From Verrucomicrobiota bacterium (lineage in GTDB: Bacteria; Verrucomicrobiota; Verrucomicrobiia; Verrucomicrobiales; DEV007), in contig JAHDFZ010000003.1 in the NCBI GenBank assembly GCA_020627905.1, forward strand, positions 1-52,330: a stretch of 52,330 nt of DNA, written 5' to 3'. Made by a program: the position numbers and the translations under genes. This document shows positions 34,889 to 42,949 of this stretch, piece after piece. Below the pieces are notes generated by a model. It was not told the DNA's origin. It saw nothing but the letters and a program-made list of their open reading frames with translations, and made no database searches. Position 1 is the stretch's first letter. Every line of letters begins with the position of its first letter.

Positions 34889-35830
34889 ATGCCTCGCCTC
34901 ATCAGCTTATTTGTCGCTGCTTTTCCGCTGTGGATTCTCCTGTCCAGTGCGGTCGCACTGGTGAAACCGGAGGTTTTCACCTGGTTTCATGGCCCCTGGA
35001 TCCGCTATGGCCTTTCTGCCATCATGCTGGGGATGGGATTGACACTGAAGCTGGAGGATTTCCAAGCGGTGCTCAAGCTCCCGAGAGCAGGTGTCATCGG
35101 CGTGGTTTGCCAGTTCCTCATCATGCCCTTTCTCGGTTGGGCCACCGCTTACGGCCTGGGTCTTCATCAGATCGACCCCAGTCTGGCTGTGGGTTTGATC
35201 CTCGTCTCCTGCTGCCCGGGCGGGACGGCGTCGAATGTCATCGCCTATCTCGCGAGAGCAAATGTCGCGCTATCCGTGCTGATGACGATCGTCTCGACAA
35301 GCGCCGCTATTTTCCTCACGCCACTGATGACAAAGTGGCTCGCGGGAACGCTGGTAGACGTCGATGCCTGGGCCCTGTTTCGCAGCACGATCTCGGTCGT
35401 GCTTATCCCCGTCGCTCTTGGGGTTCTCATCAACCGCTATGCTCCCAGATGGGCGGGAAAGATCGGGACTGTCTCTCCCTCCATCTCTGTCCTCGCGATC
35501 ATCCTCATCGTCGCCAGCGTTATCGGGCAGAAACAGGAGATCATCCTTCAGGCTGGGTGGCGTCTTCTTCTGGCACCGATGATCCTTCATTTGGGTGGCT
35601 TTACCCTCGGCTACATCGCCGCACGGATCTTTCGCCTGCCAGAGGATAGCGCACGCACGATTTCGATCGAAGTCGGCATGCAGAACTCCGGCCTCGGGAC
35701 AGTATTGGCGAATCAGCATTTCCCCGGCACGCCTGCCTCCGCACCCTGTGCCCTCAGCGCGGTATACCACTGCCTCGTCGGCAGTCTCGTAGCGGCTTTC
35801 TGGAGACGGCGCGGAAGTCACTCGAAATAA
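34889..35830 (+). CDS. Bile acid:sodium symporter (BASS) family transporter
   Basis: 313 residues from the ATG at 34889; a TTG two codons earlier is a less likely start. About ten hydrophobic segments are visible. Family motifs include YGLSAIMLGMGLTLKLEDF, QFLIMPFLGW, LILVSCCPGGTASNVIAYLARANVALSV (the sodium-binding crossover region) and ISIEVGMQNSGLGTVLA. These are inner-membrane sodium-coupled carriers of organic anions; in bacteria without bile acids the substrate is often pantoate, pyruvate or another small acid. The gene is isolated between serA and the DUF2339 gene. The substrate is unknown. Confidence 0.9.
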   Translation: MPRLISLFVAAFPLWILLSSAVALVKPEVFTWFHGPWIRYGLSAIMLGMGLTLKLEDFQAVLKLPRAGVIGVVCQFLIMPFLGWATAYGLGLHQIDPSLAVGLILVSCCPGGTASNVIAYLARANVALSVLMTIVSTSAAIFLTPLMTKWLAGTLVDVDAWALFRSTISVVLIPVALGVLINRYAPRWAGKIGTVSPSISVLAIILIVASVIGQKQEIILQAGWRLLLAPMILHLGGFTLGYIAARIFRLPEDSARTISIEVGMQNSGLGTVLANQHFPGTPASAPCALSAVYHCLVGSLVAAFWRRRGSHSK

Positions 35831-35886
35831 TTTTATGAAAGTTCCGCCTAGGAAACGAACATTCACCGTCAGAATATAAAAGGGGT

Positions 35887-38424
35887 ATGGAATTCTTGAT
35901 CATCGTCGCAGTCATTGTCGTTTTCGCTATTCTCATCAGGCGGCTAGGTTCTCTCGGGAAAGAGATCCGCGAAATGAAAGAGCAAGTCGGAGTCCTTCTG
36001 GATATGGCGAGGGCTCAGCATCTGCGGGATATCGCTGAAGCGAAGAGGACCGATACCGTTGAGGAGGAAAACGACGCCGAGGAATCCGCAGTGGCCGAAA
36101 CGTCTGATCCGGCGGAGAGCGCCGCAGTTCTCGCCGAGTCTCTGGATGATGCGCCGACATCTGATATCATCAAGGTCAATCCACCTGCGGAGCCTGAAGA
36201 GCCTGCACGCGAGCACCTAACTCCTCCACCTGTGCCTCAAGAGGAGACGTCTCTGGTTGCCGAAATCAGCTCGCCAGAGATCGAGACCTCGCACGAACCA
36301 TCTGCGCTTGAGACGAAAGCGCGTGAAATCCTGGCAAAGATCTGGAACTGGATCGTCGTCGGTGAGGAGCACCGCCCCTCAAACGTGACGATGGAGTATG
36401 CCGTCGCCACCACCTGGCTGCTGCGGCTGGGGGTCCTCTTCCTCGTTGTCGGGATCGGCTTTTTTCTGAACTACTCCATTGCGGAAGGCTACATCGGACC
36501 TGTGGGCAAGGTCGCCCTGACCGCCGCGGCCGGAGCTGGGCTACTCCTCGGCGGGCTGAAACTCTTCAGAGGACGCTATGACCTACTGGGTCAGGGGCTG
36601 ACGGGCGCGGGCATCATCACGCTCTACTTCACATTTTTCACCTCGCAGGGCCTTGGGCTCACCGGACCTGTCGTGACTTTTTCCTTCATGGCCCTCATCA
36701 CCGTTGTGGCCGGATTACTAGCAGTCCGCTTTCGCTCTCTCCTCGTTGCTGTGTTAGGCCTTATCGGCGGATATCTGACTCCGTTCCTCATCGAGACGGA
36801 TCAGCCAAGCCTCCATGCTCTTCTGGCTTATCTTCTTGTTCTTGGCCTGGGAGTATTCGGGGTCGCGATGCGGCGAGAATGGCGACTGCTGCACTACCTC
36901 TCGTTCCTGGCCACGTGGCTGCATATGGGCCTGATCATTGAAAAGGCCTACCAGCCCTCTCTCCTTTGGACATTCCTCCCCTTTGCAGTCGCTTTCTTCC
37001 TTCTGTTTTCCACGATCACCTTTATCTACCAGCTCATTCAGAGAAAGCAGGCGACTCTGTTAGAACTACTCTTCCTCGTCCTGAATGCTGCGGTATTCGT
37101 CGTGGCTGCCGGGCATTTGATCGACGAGGCAACCTCCCGAAAATGGCTCGCGCTGGTGACCTCTGGCCTATCCGCTTTTTACATCGCTCACGCGCAGATG
37201 TTTCTGCGACGGAAGATTCTTGACCGTGGCTTACTGCTAACTTTTCTGGGACTTGCCAGCGTCTTTGCCGCGCTCACTCTGCCGATTCTTCTATCAGGCG
37301 CCTGGCTCACGGCGAGCTGGTCTCTGCTGGCATTGATGACGCTATGGATCGGCTTGCGTCTGGGCACCCAGTTCCTCGCTCACTTGGCCCTGCTTCTCTT
37401 CGCCTTCGTCGTTTTTCGCCTCTTCGTGATCGATCTGAATGTCGAATACCTCGGAGATGAGGGCACGCTTTCGAACCTGGAAGCATTCAAGGCTATGGGG
37501 CGGCGAATCATCGTGCTCGGCATACCCATCGCCTCCCTTTTGGCTGCCGGAAATCTCCTGAGAACACAAAAAACTCCAACTGGAAAACCGAGCCTTGTTT
37601 CAAGTAAAAATGACACCCCGGTGAGATTTTCCTTCGGACCAATTGCTCAAACCCTGTTCTGGGTGGTCATCGGCGCAGCCTTCTTTTTCCTGCACTTTGA
37701 GATTCATAAAACAATCAGCGCTGTCTATGCACCACTGCAATCAGCCTTGCACACCATTGTTTTCCTTGGCCTGCTTTATCTCCTGCTGACGCGATACCGA
37801 AGCCAGAAGCATGTGGCCCTTTTGACAATTTTCTGGGTATTCGTCAGCTTACTACTCGCGAAACTGCTGGTGATCGATTTAGCATTTTCCCGGATCACTG
37901 CTGATATGAGCTATGCTCTGCAGCCCTTCGCCAGTGGACTCCTCATGAGACTTCTCAACTTCGGCCTCGTTATCGCCTTCCTCATCTGGGTCTGGAGACA
38001 AGGCACCCAATCCAGCAACGACACATCTCCGAATCCTCGCGTCCTCGCCTGGCTTTCTCTCGGATCATTCTTCCTTTTCTCCAGCCTTGAGGTATGGACA
38101 TTCTGGACTCATACCTCTGCATCTTTCCGAACGAGCGGGATCTCCATCTATTGGGGAGTCTTTGCCCTAGCCATGCTCTTTTACGGCATTTCGAAAAACA
38201 GCGCCGTTGTGCGCAGAGTGGGTCTAGCGATGATCGCCATCGTCGCAGCGAAGGTCTTTCTCATCGATCTGGCGGGACTTGGCCAACTCCCCCGCATCAT
38301 TGCCTTCATCGTTCTCGGCATCCTCGTGCTGGTCTGCTCTTTCCTCTATCTGAAGTATCGCCATCGCTTCTCGCCTGAAGAACTGACTGACTCCAAAAAC
38401 TCACAAGATCATGAAGCTCCATAA
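35887..38424 (+). CDS. DUF2339 polytopic membrane protein
   Basis: 845 residues. After one N-terminal membrane segment (FLIIVAVIVVFAILIRRLG) there is a short charged helix (GKEIREMKEQVGVLLDMARAQ) and an acidic, Pro/Glu-rich linker to about residue 145. The next part is KIWNWIVVGEEHRPSNVTMEYAVATTWLLRLGVLFLVVGIGFFLNYSI, and then more than twenty hydrophobic segments to the end. This is the DUF2339 pattern. Function is unknown; family members are large inner-membrane proteins often paired with DUF3999, as here, where the next gene overlaps by 14 bases. AAAAGGGG lies just before the ATG. Confidence 0.85.
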   Translation: MEFLIIVAVIVVFAILIRRLGSLGKEIREMKEQVGVLLDMARAQHLRDIAEAKRTDTVEEENDAEESAVAETSDPAESAAVLAESLDDAPTSDIIKVNPPAEPEEPAREHLTPPPVPQEETSLVAEISSPEIETSHEPSALETKAREILAKIWNWIVVGEEHRPSNVTMEYAVATTWLLRLGVLFLVVGIGFFLNYSIAEGYIGPVGKVALTAAAGAGLLLGGLKLFRGRYDLLGQGLTGAGIITLYFTFFTSQGLGLTGPVVTFSFMALITVVAGLLAVRFRSLLVAVLGLIGGYLTPFLIETDQPSLHALLAYLLVLGLGVFGVAMRREWRLLHYLSFLATWLHMGLIIEKAYQPSLLWTFLPFAVAFFLLFSTITFIYQLIQRKQATLLELLFLVLNAAVFVVAAGHLIDEATSRKWLALVTSGLSAFYIAHAQMFLRRKILDRGLLLTFLGLASVFAALTLPILLSGAWLTASWSLLALMTLWIGLRLGTQFLAHLALLLFAFVVFRLFVIDLNVEYLGDEGTLSNLEAFKAMGRRIIVLGIPIASLLAAGNLLRTQKTPTGKPSLVSSKNDTPVRFSFGPIAQTLFWVVIGAAFFFLHFEIHKTISAVYAPLQSALHTIVFLGLLYLLLTRYRSQKHVALLTIFWVFVSLLLAKLLVIDLAFSRITADMSYALQPFASGLLMRLLNFGLVIAFLIWVWRQGTQSSNDTSPNPRVLAWLSLGSFFLFSSLEVWTFWTHTSASFRTSGISIYWGVFALAMLFYGISKNSAVVRRVGLAMIAIVAAKVFLIDLAGLGQLPRIIAFIVLGILVLVCSFLYLKYRHRFSPEELTDSKNSQDHEAP

Positions 38425-39826
38425 GGTTCTCGTCTTTGCTCTTATCGCCAGTAGTCAGCTTCTAGCAGATACTCCGGCCAATGATCGAAGAACTGCATTC
38501 CCATATCGATTTCCCCTCGAGGCCGAGCAAAGATCCGAGACTGAGGGAGTTGGCGTGCTTCAGGTCACGTCAGAGATTCTTGAGAAGAGTGACCAGAGTC
38601 TATCGGATCTGCATCTTTTTTCCGGCGCGAACATCGTTCCCTACCAACTCGTGAAACGCGAGTCAGGCAGACAGCTCGAAAGCTCTGTGGAAATCGCCTC
38701 AGAGATCAGCAGCTTCCAGGAAAGCGAAGACGGGCGCATCACCTTGGAAGTCGCTCTGTCCGACACCACTAACCCCACCCCAGCCATCAGCTCCATCACA
38801 TTTGTGACGCCCAGGAAAAACTTCGAGCACAGCGTAACCGTAGAGGCATTCCAGGACGGGGAAACATGGCAACAAACCGGCGAGCGTCAGTGGATTTACG
38901 ACTACACTAAGCATATAGACCTCAGAAGCACAGAGGTCACCATTCCCGCGGTGCGCGCGTCACTCTTTCGTATCGTCATCACCCCGTCGACCTATGCCGA
39001 CTCTTCTGCTATTTTCCGACGGACGACAAGGCCTGCCGCATCCACAGCGTCGACTGTCGAGCGTATCGAGGCAATCAATGGCCAACCATTTCGCATTGAT
39101 GCGATCCGTTTGTCGAGAATTCCTGAAGAAGAAACAATCCCTCCGATCAACTATCCCGTGAACTTGGAGCGCGTCACCGAGGCGGGAGACGGCGAAAGCA
39201 CTGCATACATCATCAACACCAACAGCGCTCCGGTCCGCACGCTTTCACTGACGACGATGGATCGAAACTTCCGCGTGCCAGTGCGGATTGAGGCTCAGAA
39301 CGAAACACTCAATTCGGATCAGGAGCCGAGCTGGCGTTACATCGGGACTCAATTCATTCACCGCTTCGACATTGGCGGACTTGCGGAAGAAGATCTGGAA
39401 CTGAAACTCCCCAGCCCGAACATAGCAAATCGACCAAAGCTGCTGCGACTCACCCTACTGACGGGTGCCAATCACTCCATCACTCTCGATGACGTGAAAG
39501 CCACTGGAGACAGCTATGAGATGCGCTTCCTTGCAGAGCAAGGGACGAGTTATACCCTCTACGCAGGTGCTGGCGGAGCTGTCACCCCTGACCCAACTGA
39601 CTTCGAGACTGCCCCGATCAAAGCAGCCTTCGCGAGTGACCAGGTAGTGAAACTGCCGTTTTCTGTCAAAAAAGTTGAGGACAATCCCCTCTACATTCCC
39701 GGTGCTTCAACCTGGAAAATCACCGACTCTCCACTGCTTTTGTGGGCGAGTGTGGCGCTTGCTTTCGGAGCCTTGATATGGGCCCTCATGAGAGCCGTGC
39801 GACAGGTCGATGAAAAGCTTGGATAA
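38411..39826 (+). CDS. DUF3999 exported membrane-anchored protein
   Basis: 471 residues. A signal peptide (MKLHKVLVFALIASSQLLA) is followed by a large beta-rich extracytoplasmic part (YRFPLEAEQRSETEGVGVLQVTSEIL; YRIVITPST-like strands) and a single C-terminal membrane segment (LLLWASVALAFGALIWALMRAV) with a short basic end. This matches DUF3999, which is found next to DUF2339. The 14-base overlap with the upstream gene points to coupled translation and a joint complex, with this protein facing the periplasm. The function is not known. Confidence 0.82.
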   Translation: MKLHKVLVFALIASSQLLADTPANDRRTAFPYRFPLEAEQRSETEGVGVLQVTSEILEKSDQSLSDLHLFSGANIVPYQLVKRESGRQLESSVEIASEISSFQESEDGRITLEVALSDTTNPTPAISSITFVTPRKNFEHSVTVEAFQDGETWQQTGERQWIYDYTKHIDLRSTEVTIPAVRASLFRIVITPSTYADSSAIFRRTTRPAASTASTVERIEAINGQPFRIDAIRLSRIPEEETIPPINYPVNLERVTEAGDGESTAYIINTNSAPVRTLSLTTMDRNFRVPVRIEAQNETLNSDQEPSWRYIGTQFIHRFDIGGLAEEDLELKLPSPNIANRPKLLRLTLLTGANHSITLDDVKATGDSYEMRFLAEQGTSYTLYAGAGGAVTPDPTDFETAPIKAAFASDQVVKLPFSVKKVEDNPLYIPGASTWKITDSPLLLWASVALAFGALIWALMRAVRQVDEKLG

Positions 39827-39984
39827 CTGGATCCGGAGCGCACAGCTGAATGTTAGAAAACAATGATGATTTGCGTGCTCGGGGCAGCAATTTTCTTACC
39901 ACTGCCTCTCAAACCATGATCACCATGCCAGCCGCAGGGTAGGAAAACCCCGCCTCCCCGGGAGTCCAGCCAATTTGAGTAAGA

Positions 39985-40617
39985 TCAGGCGTTTGTCAGG
40001 ATATCGAGCATTCGCTGCGCGACGTTCTGCTTCGTATCTCTCGGCAGCTCGATCGTTTCTCCTGCAGCCGAAAACAGGATGATCTCGTTGTGATCGACCT
40101 CGAAACCTGAGCTTGTCCCATCCACCCGATTGGCAGCGATCCAGTCACAAGCTTTGCGCTCCAGCTTCTCTCGGGCATAACGCTCGAGGTCCTGTGTCTC
40201 GGCCGCGAAACCGACGAGTGTCTTCTGAAACCCGAAGACTTCACGACAGCTCCCGAGGATATCTTTTGTCCGAACCAGCGTGAGCTTCATCTCTTCCCCC
40301 GTCTTCTTCAGCTTCTGCCCCTCAACGACAGCAGGCGTATAGTCCGCTACGGCAGCGCAGCAGATGACGAGGTCCATCCCCGAGATATGCTCTGCCACGG
40401 CGTCATACATCTCTGCCGCAGTGGTCACGTTCACCATACTCACGCCCGTCAGCGGATCCAGGCATACCGGTCCTGAAACCAAGGTCACATCCCATCCCGC
40501 ATCACGGGCAGCCTCTGCAAGGGCGTAGCCCATCTTTCCCGAAGACCGATTGCTCAGAAAGCGCACAGGATCGATCGGCTCTCGCGTCGGTCCAGCAGTT
40601 ATGAGCACCTTTTTCAT
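39985..40617 (-). CDS. coaB: Phosphopantothenoylcysteine synthetase, stand-alone CoaB
   Basis: 210 residues. VLITAGPTREPIDPVRFLSNRSSGKMG is the DFP synthetase signature, followed by VVADYTP-like AAVADYTP, LKKTGEEMKLTLVRTKDIL and VGFAAET. It joins cysteine to 4'-phosphopantothenate using a nucleoside triphosphate, in coenzyme A biosynthesis. In most bacteria this domain is the C-terminal half of a bifunctional CoaBC; here it is a separate gene 6 bases after coaC. The N-terminal ATG directly precedes the conserved first strand, so the split is genuine. Confidence 0.93.
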   Translation of the reverse strand: MKKVLITAGPTREPIDPVRFLSNRSSGKMGYALAEAARDAGWDVTLVSGPVCLDPLTGVSMVNVTTAAEMYDAVAEHISGMDLVICCAAVADYTPAVVEGQKLKKTGEEMKLTLVRTKDILGSCREVFGFQKTLVGFAAETQDLERYAREKLERKACDWIAANRVDGTSSGFEVDHNEIILFSAAGETIELPRDTKQNVAQRMLDILTNA

Positions 40618-40623
40618 AACGCG

Positions 40624-41166
40624 CTATTGCGCTTCGAGAATCTTCACGCAGGCATCGACAATCCCCTCAACCGGCCACAATCGCCCAGCACCTTCATAAC
40701 CGCAGGCTAGCATGCCCTCTTCTGGACCGATCCACTGCGCGCCGCGCACGGTTAGGACTTCCCGGTTACGCAAAGTGGCAGGGTGGTCCCACATCTTTCC
40801 ATTCATGGCCGGGGCGACGAGGAGCGGCGCACGAGTAGCGAGGTGGATGGCAGACAGCGCGTCATCCGCAATTCCATTGGCAAATTTGGCGAGGACATTG
40901 GCGGTGGCCGGAGCGACGAGGAACAGATCTGCCGCATCGGCGAGTTCGATGTGACCTGGGTGCCAGTCCGACTTCTCGTCATAGAGGTCAGCCGTCACCG
41001 GATGACGCGAGAGCACCTGCAGGGTCAGCGGCGTAATGAACTCGCAGGCATCTTTCGTCATGACAACCCGCACGTCATAGCCATGCTTCGTGAGTTGGCT
41101 GGTTAAATCAGCAGCCTTGTAAGCCGCAATAGATCCACTCACCCCCAGAACAATCGTTTTACTCAT
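40624..41166 (-). CDS. coaC: Phosphopantothenoylcysteine decarboxylase, stand-alone CoaC
   Basis: 180 residues of the HFCD flavoprotein family. TIVLGVSGSIAAYKAADL starts the FMN-binding fold. His72 (GHIEL), the PAMNGKMW motif (Asn122) and the substrate-clamp cysteine Cys155 in GMLACGYEGAGRL are all present, so the decarboxylase looks complete. It makes 4'-phosphopantetheine. It ends where a CoaBC fusion would continue into the synthetase, which follows as a separate gene after 6 bases. It starts 14 bases after gmk, so the three genes are probably one transcript. Confidence 0.94.
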   Translation of the reverse strand: MSKTIVLGVSGSIAAYKAADLTSQLTKHGYDVRVVMTKDACEFITPLTLQVLSRHPVTADLYDEKSDWHPGHIELADAADLFLVAPATANVLAKFANGIADDALSAIHLATRAPLLVAPAMNGKMWDHPATLRNREVLTVRGAQWIGPEEGMLACGYEGAGRLWPVEGIVDACVKILEAQ

Positions 41167-41180
41167 ATCTGCTTGTTCTC

Positions 41181-41807
41181 CTAACCCATCATGCGGGCCG
41201 TGCGTTGACGCTCCGCTGTGATGATCGCTTGGAAGTGAGCGAAGTCACGGTCCCGATCCTCGCTGACGATGGTGTAGCTGTATTGCGGCCAGGCTTTCAT
41301 CTCGTCGCGGGCTGTTCGCAGACGCACCTGCACCTGGTCATCCGTCTCCGTGCCACGAGTCGCCAGACGACTGATGAGTGTCTCGTCTGAGTCGAGCACG
41401 ATGAAGATGTCGACGAGGGCGGCGCGCACCGCTTCATCCTCGTGCACACGCAGAGCTGCGACCCCCTGAACATCGAGATCCATCAGCACATCGATGCCTT
41501 TATCCAATCGCTGAAACACCTCACTTTTGAGCGTGCCGTAGTAGTTGCCGTGGACCTCTGCATACTCGAGGAATTCTCCCGCCTCGACTTTCGCGAGGAA
41601 CTCCTCGCGGGAGAAGAAGTGATAATCCTGTCCGTCCACCTCTCCCCCACGCGGAGTGCGAGTCGTAGCAGAGGTGGCGTATTGAGCATGCGCATCCTCC
41701 GCCGTCATGCGATGACAGAGGGTCGTCTTCCCACATCCAGAGGGACCGGACACCACGCAGAGCATCCCCTGTCGGAGCGCTGGAAGCTGATAGGATTCGT
41801 CAACCAT
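41181..41807 (-). CDS. gmk: Guanylate kinase
   Basis: 208 residues, normal length. P-loop VVSGPSGCGKTTL (residues 18-30), the GMP-binding TTRTPRGGEVDGQDYHFF, FLEYAEVHGNYYGT and MDLDVQGVAALR are all diagnostic. It phosphorylates GMP to GDP in the cytosol. The gene lies 12 bases after the sbtA-like gene and is followed by coaC and coaB. In many bacteria rpoZ sits between gmk and coaBC; here the 14-base gap leaves no room for it. Confidence 0.96.
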   Translation of the reverse strand: MVDESYQLPALRQGMLCVVSGPSGCGKTTLCHRMTAEDAHAQYATSATTRTPRGGEVDGQDYHFFSREEFLAKVEAGEFLEYAEVHGNYYGTLKSEVFQRLDKGIDVLMDLDVQGVAALRVHEDEAVRAALVDIFIVLDSDETLISRLATRGTETDDQVQVRLRTARDEMKAWPQYSYTIVSEDRDRDFAHFQAIITAERQRTARMMG

Positions 41808-41819
41808 AACGCGCCAAGG

Positions 41820-42824
41820 TTAGCCGCCGAGCAGCTGAGAAAACCAGATGCCGCATTTGTAATAAAGCGGGATACCCAGGGTGAGATTAAATGGAAACGT
41901 GACGCCGAGAGCGAGCATGAGGTAGATGCCGGGGCTTGCCTTCGGCAGGGCGATGCGCACGGCCGCCGGTGCAGCGATGTAGGAGGCGCTCCCGGTAAGT
42001 GCCCCGAAGACAGCAGCTCCACTCGGATTCATCCCGGCGAGAGTCCCTGCCATCACGCCGAGGCTCCCGTTGATGATCGGAAGAATGATTCCACAGAGAA
42101 CGACGGGGATCCCGGCGTTTTTAATATCCTGAAATCGGCTGGCCGCCACGAGGCCCAGCTCCAGCATGAAAAGACACAGGACGCCGTAAAAGGGTGTTTT
42201 AAAGAATGGGCTGATGAGGTCGATACTCTCGGGCGAGGAAATAGCTCCGATGAGCAAGCCGCCGACGAGGAGGATGATGCTCTTACCAGTGACAATTTCA
42301 TGGATGGCTCGCCCGAGACTGGCTTTCTGCCGAGGCTTGATCGGCATCGTATCGGACGAGTTCTGCCCTCCCTTAAGCCGAGCCAGAAGCAGACCGACGA
42401 TAATGCCCGGGACCTCGAGAATCGCCACGAGGGCTGGCAGATAGCCCTCTGGACGGATCTCCATGCGCGATCCAGCGTCGAGAGCGGCCAGAAAGGTCAC
42501 CGCACTGACTGATCCATAGTGTGCTGCTGTCGCCGAGGCATCCAGCAGATTGCATTTCCCCAGCTTCCTCAGGAAGAAAAAGGCGATCAACGGGGTCAGA
42601 CAACCAAGGACCAAAGTCGCAACGATCGGCAGGATCAGCTCACTCAGCGGCGTCTGCTGGATGGCTACACCACCTTTGATCCCGATGGCGAAGAGCAGGT
42701 AGATCGATATCGCCTGATACATCACGCTGGGGATCGAGAGATCACTCTTGATCCACTTCGCAACGATGCCGATGAAGAAGCTCAGAACGACAGGTGAAAG
42801 CAAATTTGCCAGAAGCAATTCCAT
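41820..42824 (-). CDS. SbtA-like sodium-dependent bicarbonate transporter family permease
   Basis: 334 residues with about ten hydrophobic segments. The pattern SVMYQAISIYLLFAIGIKGG, ASATAAHYGSVSAVTFLAAL, EVPGIIVGLLLARL, FMLELGLVAASR and GALTGSASYIAAPAAVRIALP is that of the SbtA/DUF897 family, including the inverted repeat of two halves. Cyanobacterial members import bicarbonate with sodium; those of heterotrophs are less studied and may supply bicarbonate for carboxylases. No PII-like sbtB gene adjoins it. It is the first gene of the probable unit with gmk, coaC and coaB. Confidence 0.88.
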   Translation of the reverse strand: MELLLANLLSPVVLSFFIGIVAKWIKSDLSIPSVMYQAISIYLLFAIGIKGGVAIQQTPLSELILPIVATLVLGCLTPLIAFFFLRKLGKCNLLDASATAAHYGSVSAVTFLAALDAGSRMEIRPEGYLPALVAILEVPGIIVGLLLARLKGGQNSSDTMPIKPRQKASLGRAIHEIVTGKSIILLVGGLLIGAISSPESIDLISPFFKTPFYGVLCLFMLELGLVAASRFQDIKNAGIPVVLCGIILPIINGSLGVMAGTLAGMNPSGAAVFGALTGSASYIAAPAAVRIALPKASPGIYLMLALGVTFPFNLTLGIPLYYKCGIWFSQLLGG

Positions 42825-42882
42825 AAATTATAGAATCCCATCAGGGAGGGGGTAGGCCCACTAGGCAGGCCGCCCCATCGTT

Positions 42883-42917
42883 CCACCTTCCCTGCGATGA
42901 TGCAACGGGAAAGGTGG
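42883..42917 (-). terminator. Possible hairpin terminator after the sulfatase/DUF1592/DUF1552 cluster
   Basis: CCACCTTCCC and GGGAAAGGTGG pair with one bulged base around a loop that itself contains TGC-GATGAT-GCA. It lies 33 bases past the sulfatase stop codon on the minus strand. No T-tract follows, so termination is a weak inference. Confidence 0.4.
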
Positions 42918-42949
42918 CTATCCGGTGACGTCGGGGTGACTCACTTATT

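Noticed and set aside
34852-35649. + strand frame of 265 codons overlapping the BASS transporter
   Set aside because: It is a shifted frame of the transporter, rich in Arg, Pro and His, without hydrophobic segments or motifs.
39900-39975. Possible decayed copy of the 32895-33109 repeat (CCCGCCTCCCCGG near 39950)
   Set aside because: Only about 13 bases match well and no inverted partner is clear, so it could be chance in a G+C-rich gap.
39827-39984. Intergenic gap searched for a tRNA or small RNA
   Set aside because: No cloverleaf, no T-loop GTTCGA-type signature and no strong terminator could be seen here or in the other gaps.
41442-42512. Long + strand open frame of 356 codons opposite gmk and the sbtA-like gene
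   Set aside because: It is antisense to two genes with clear family motifs, and its own translation is His/Arg/Glu-rich with no recognisable domain.
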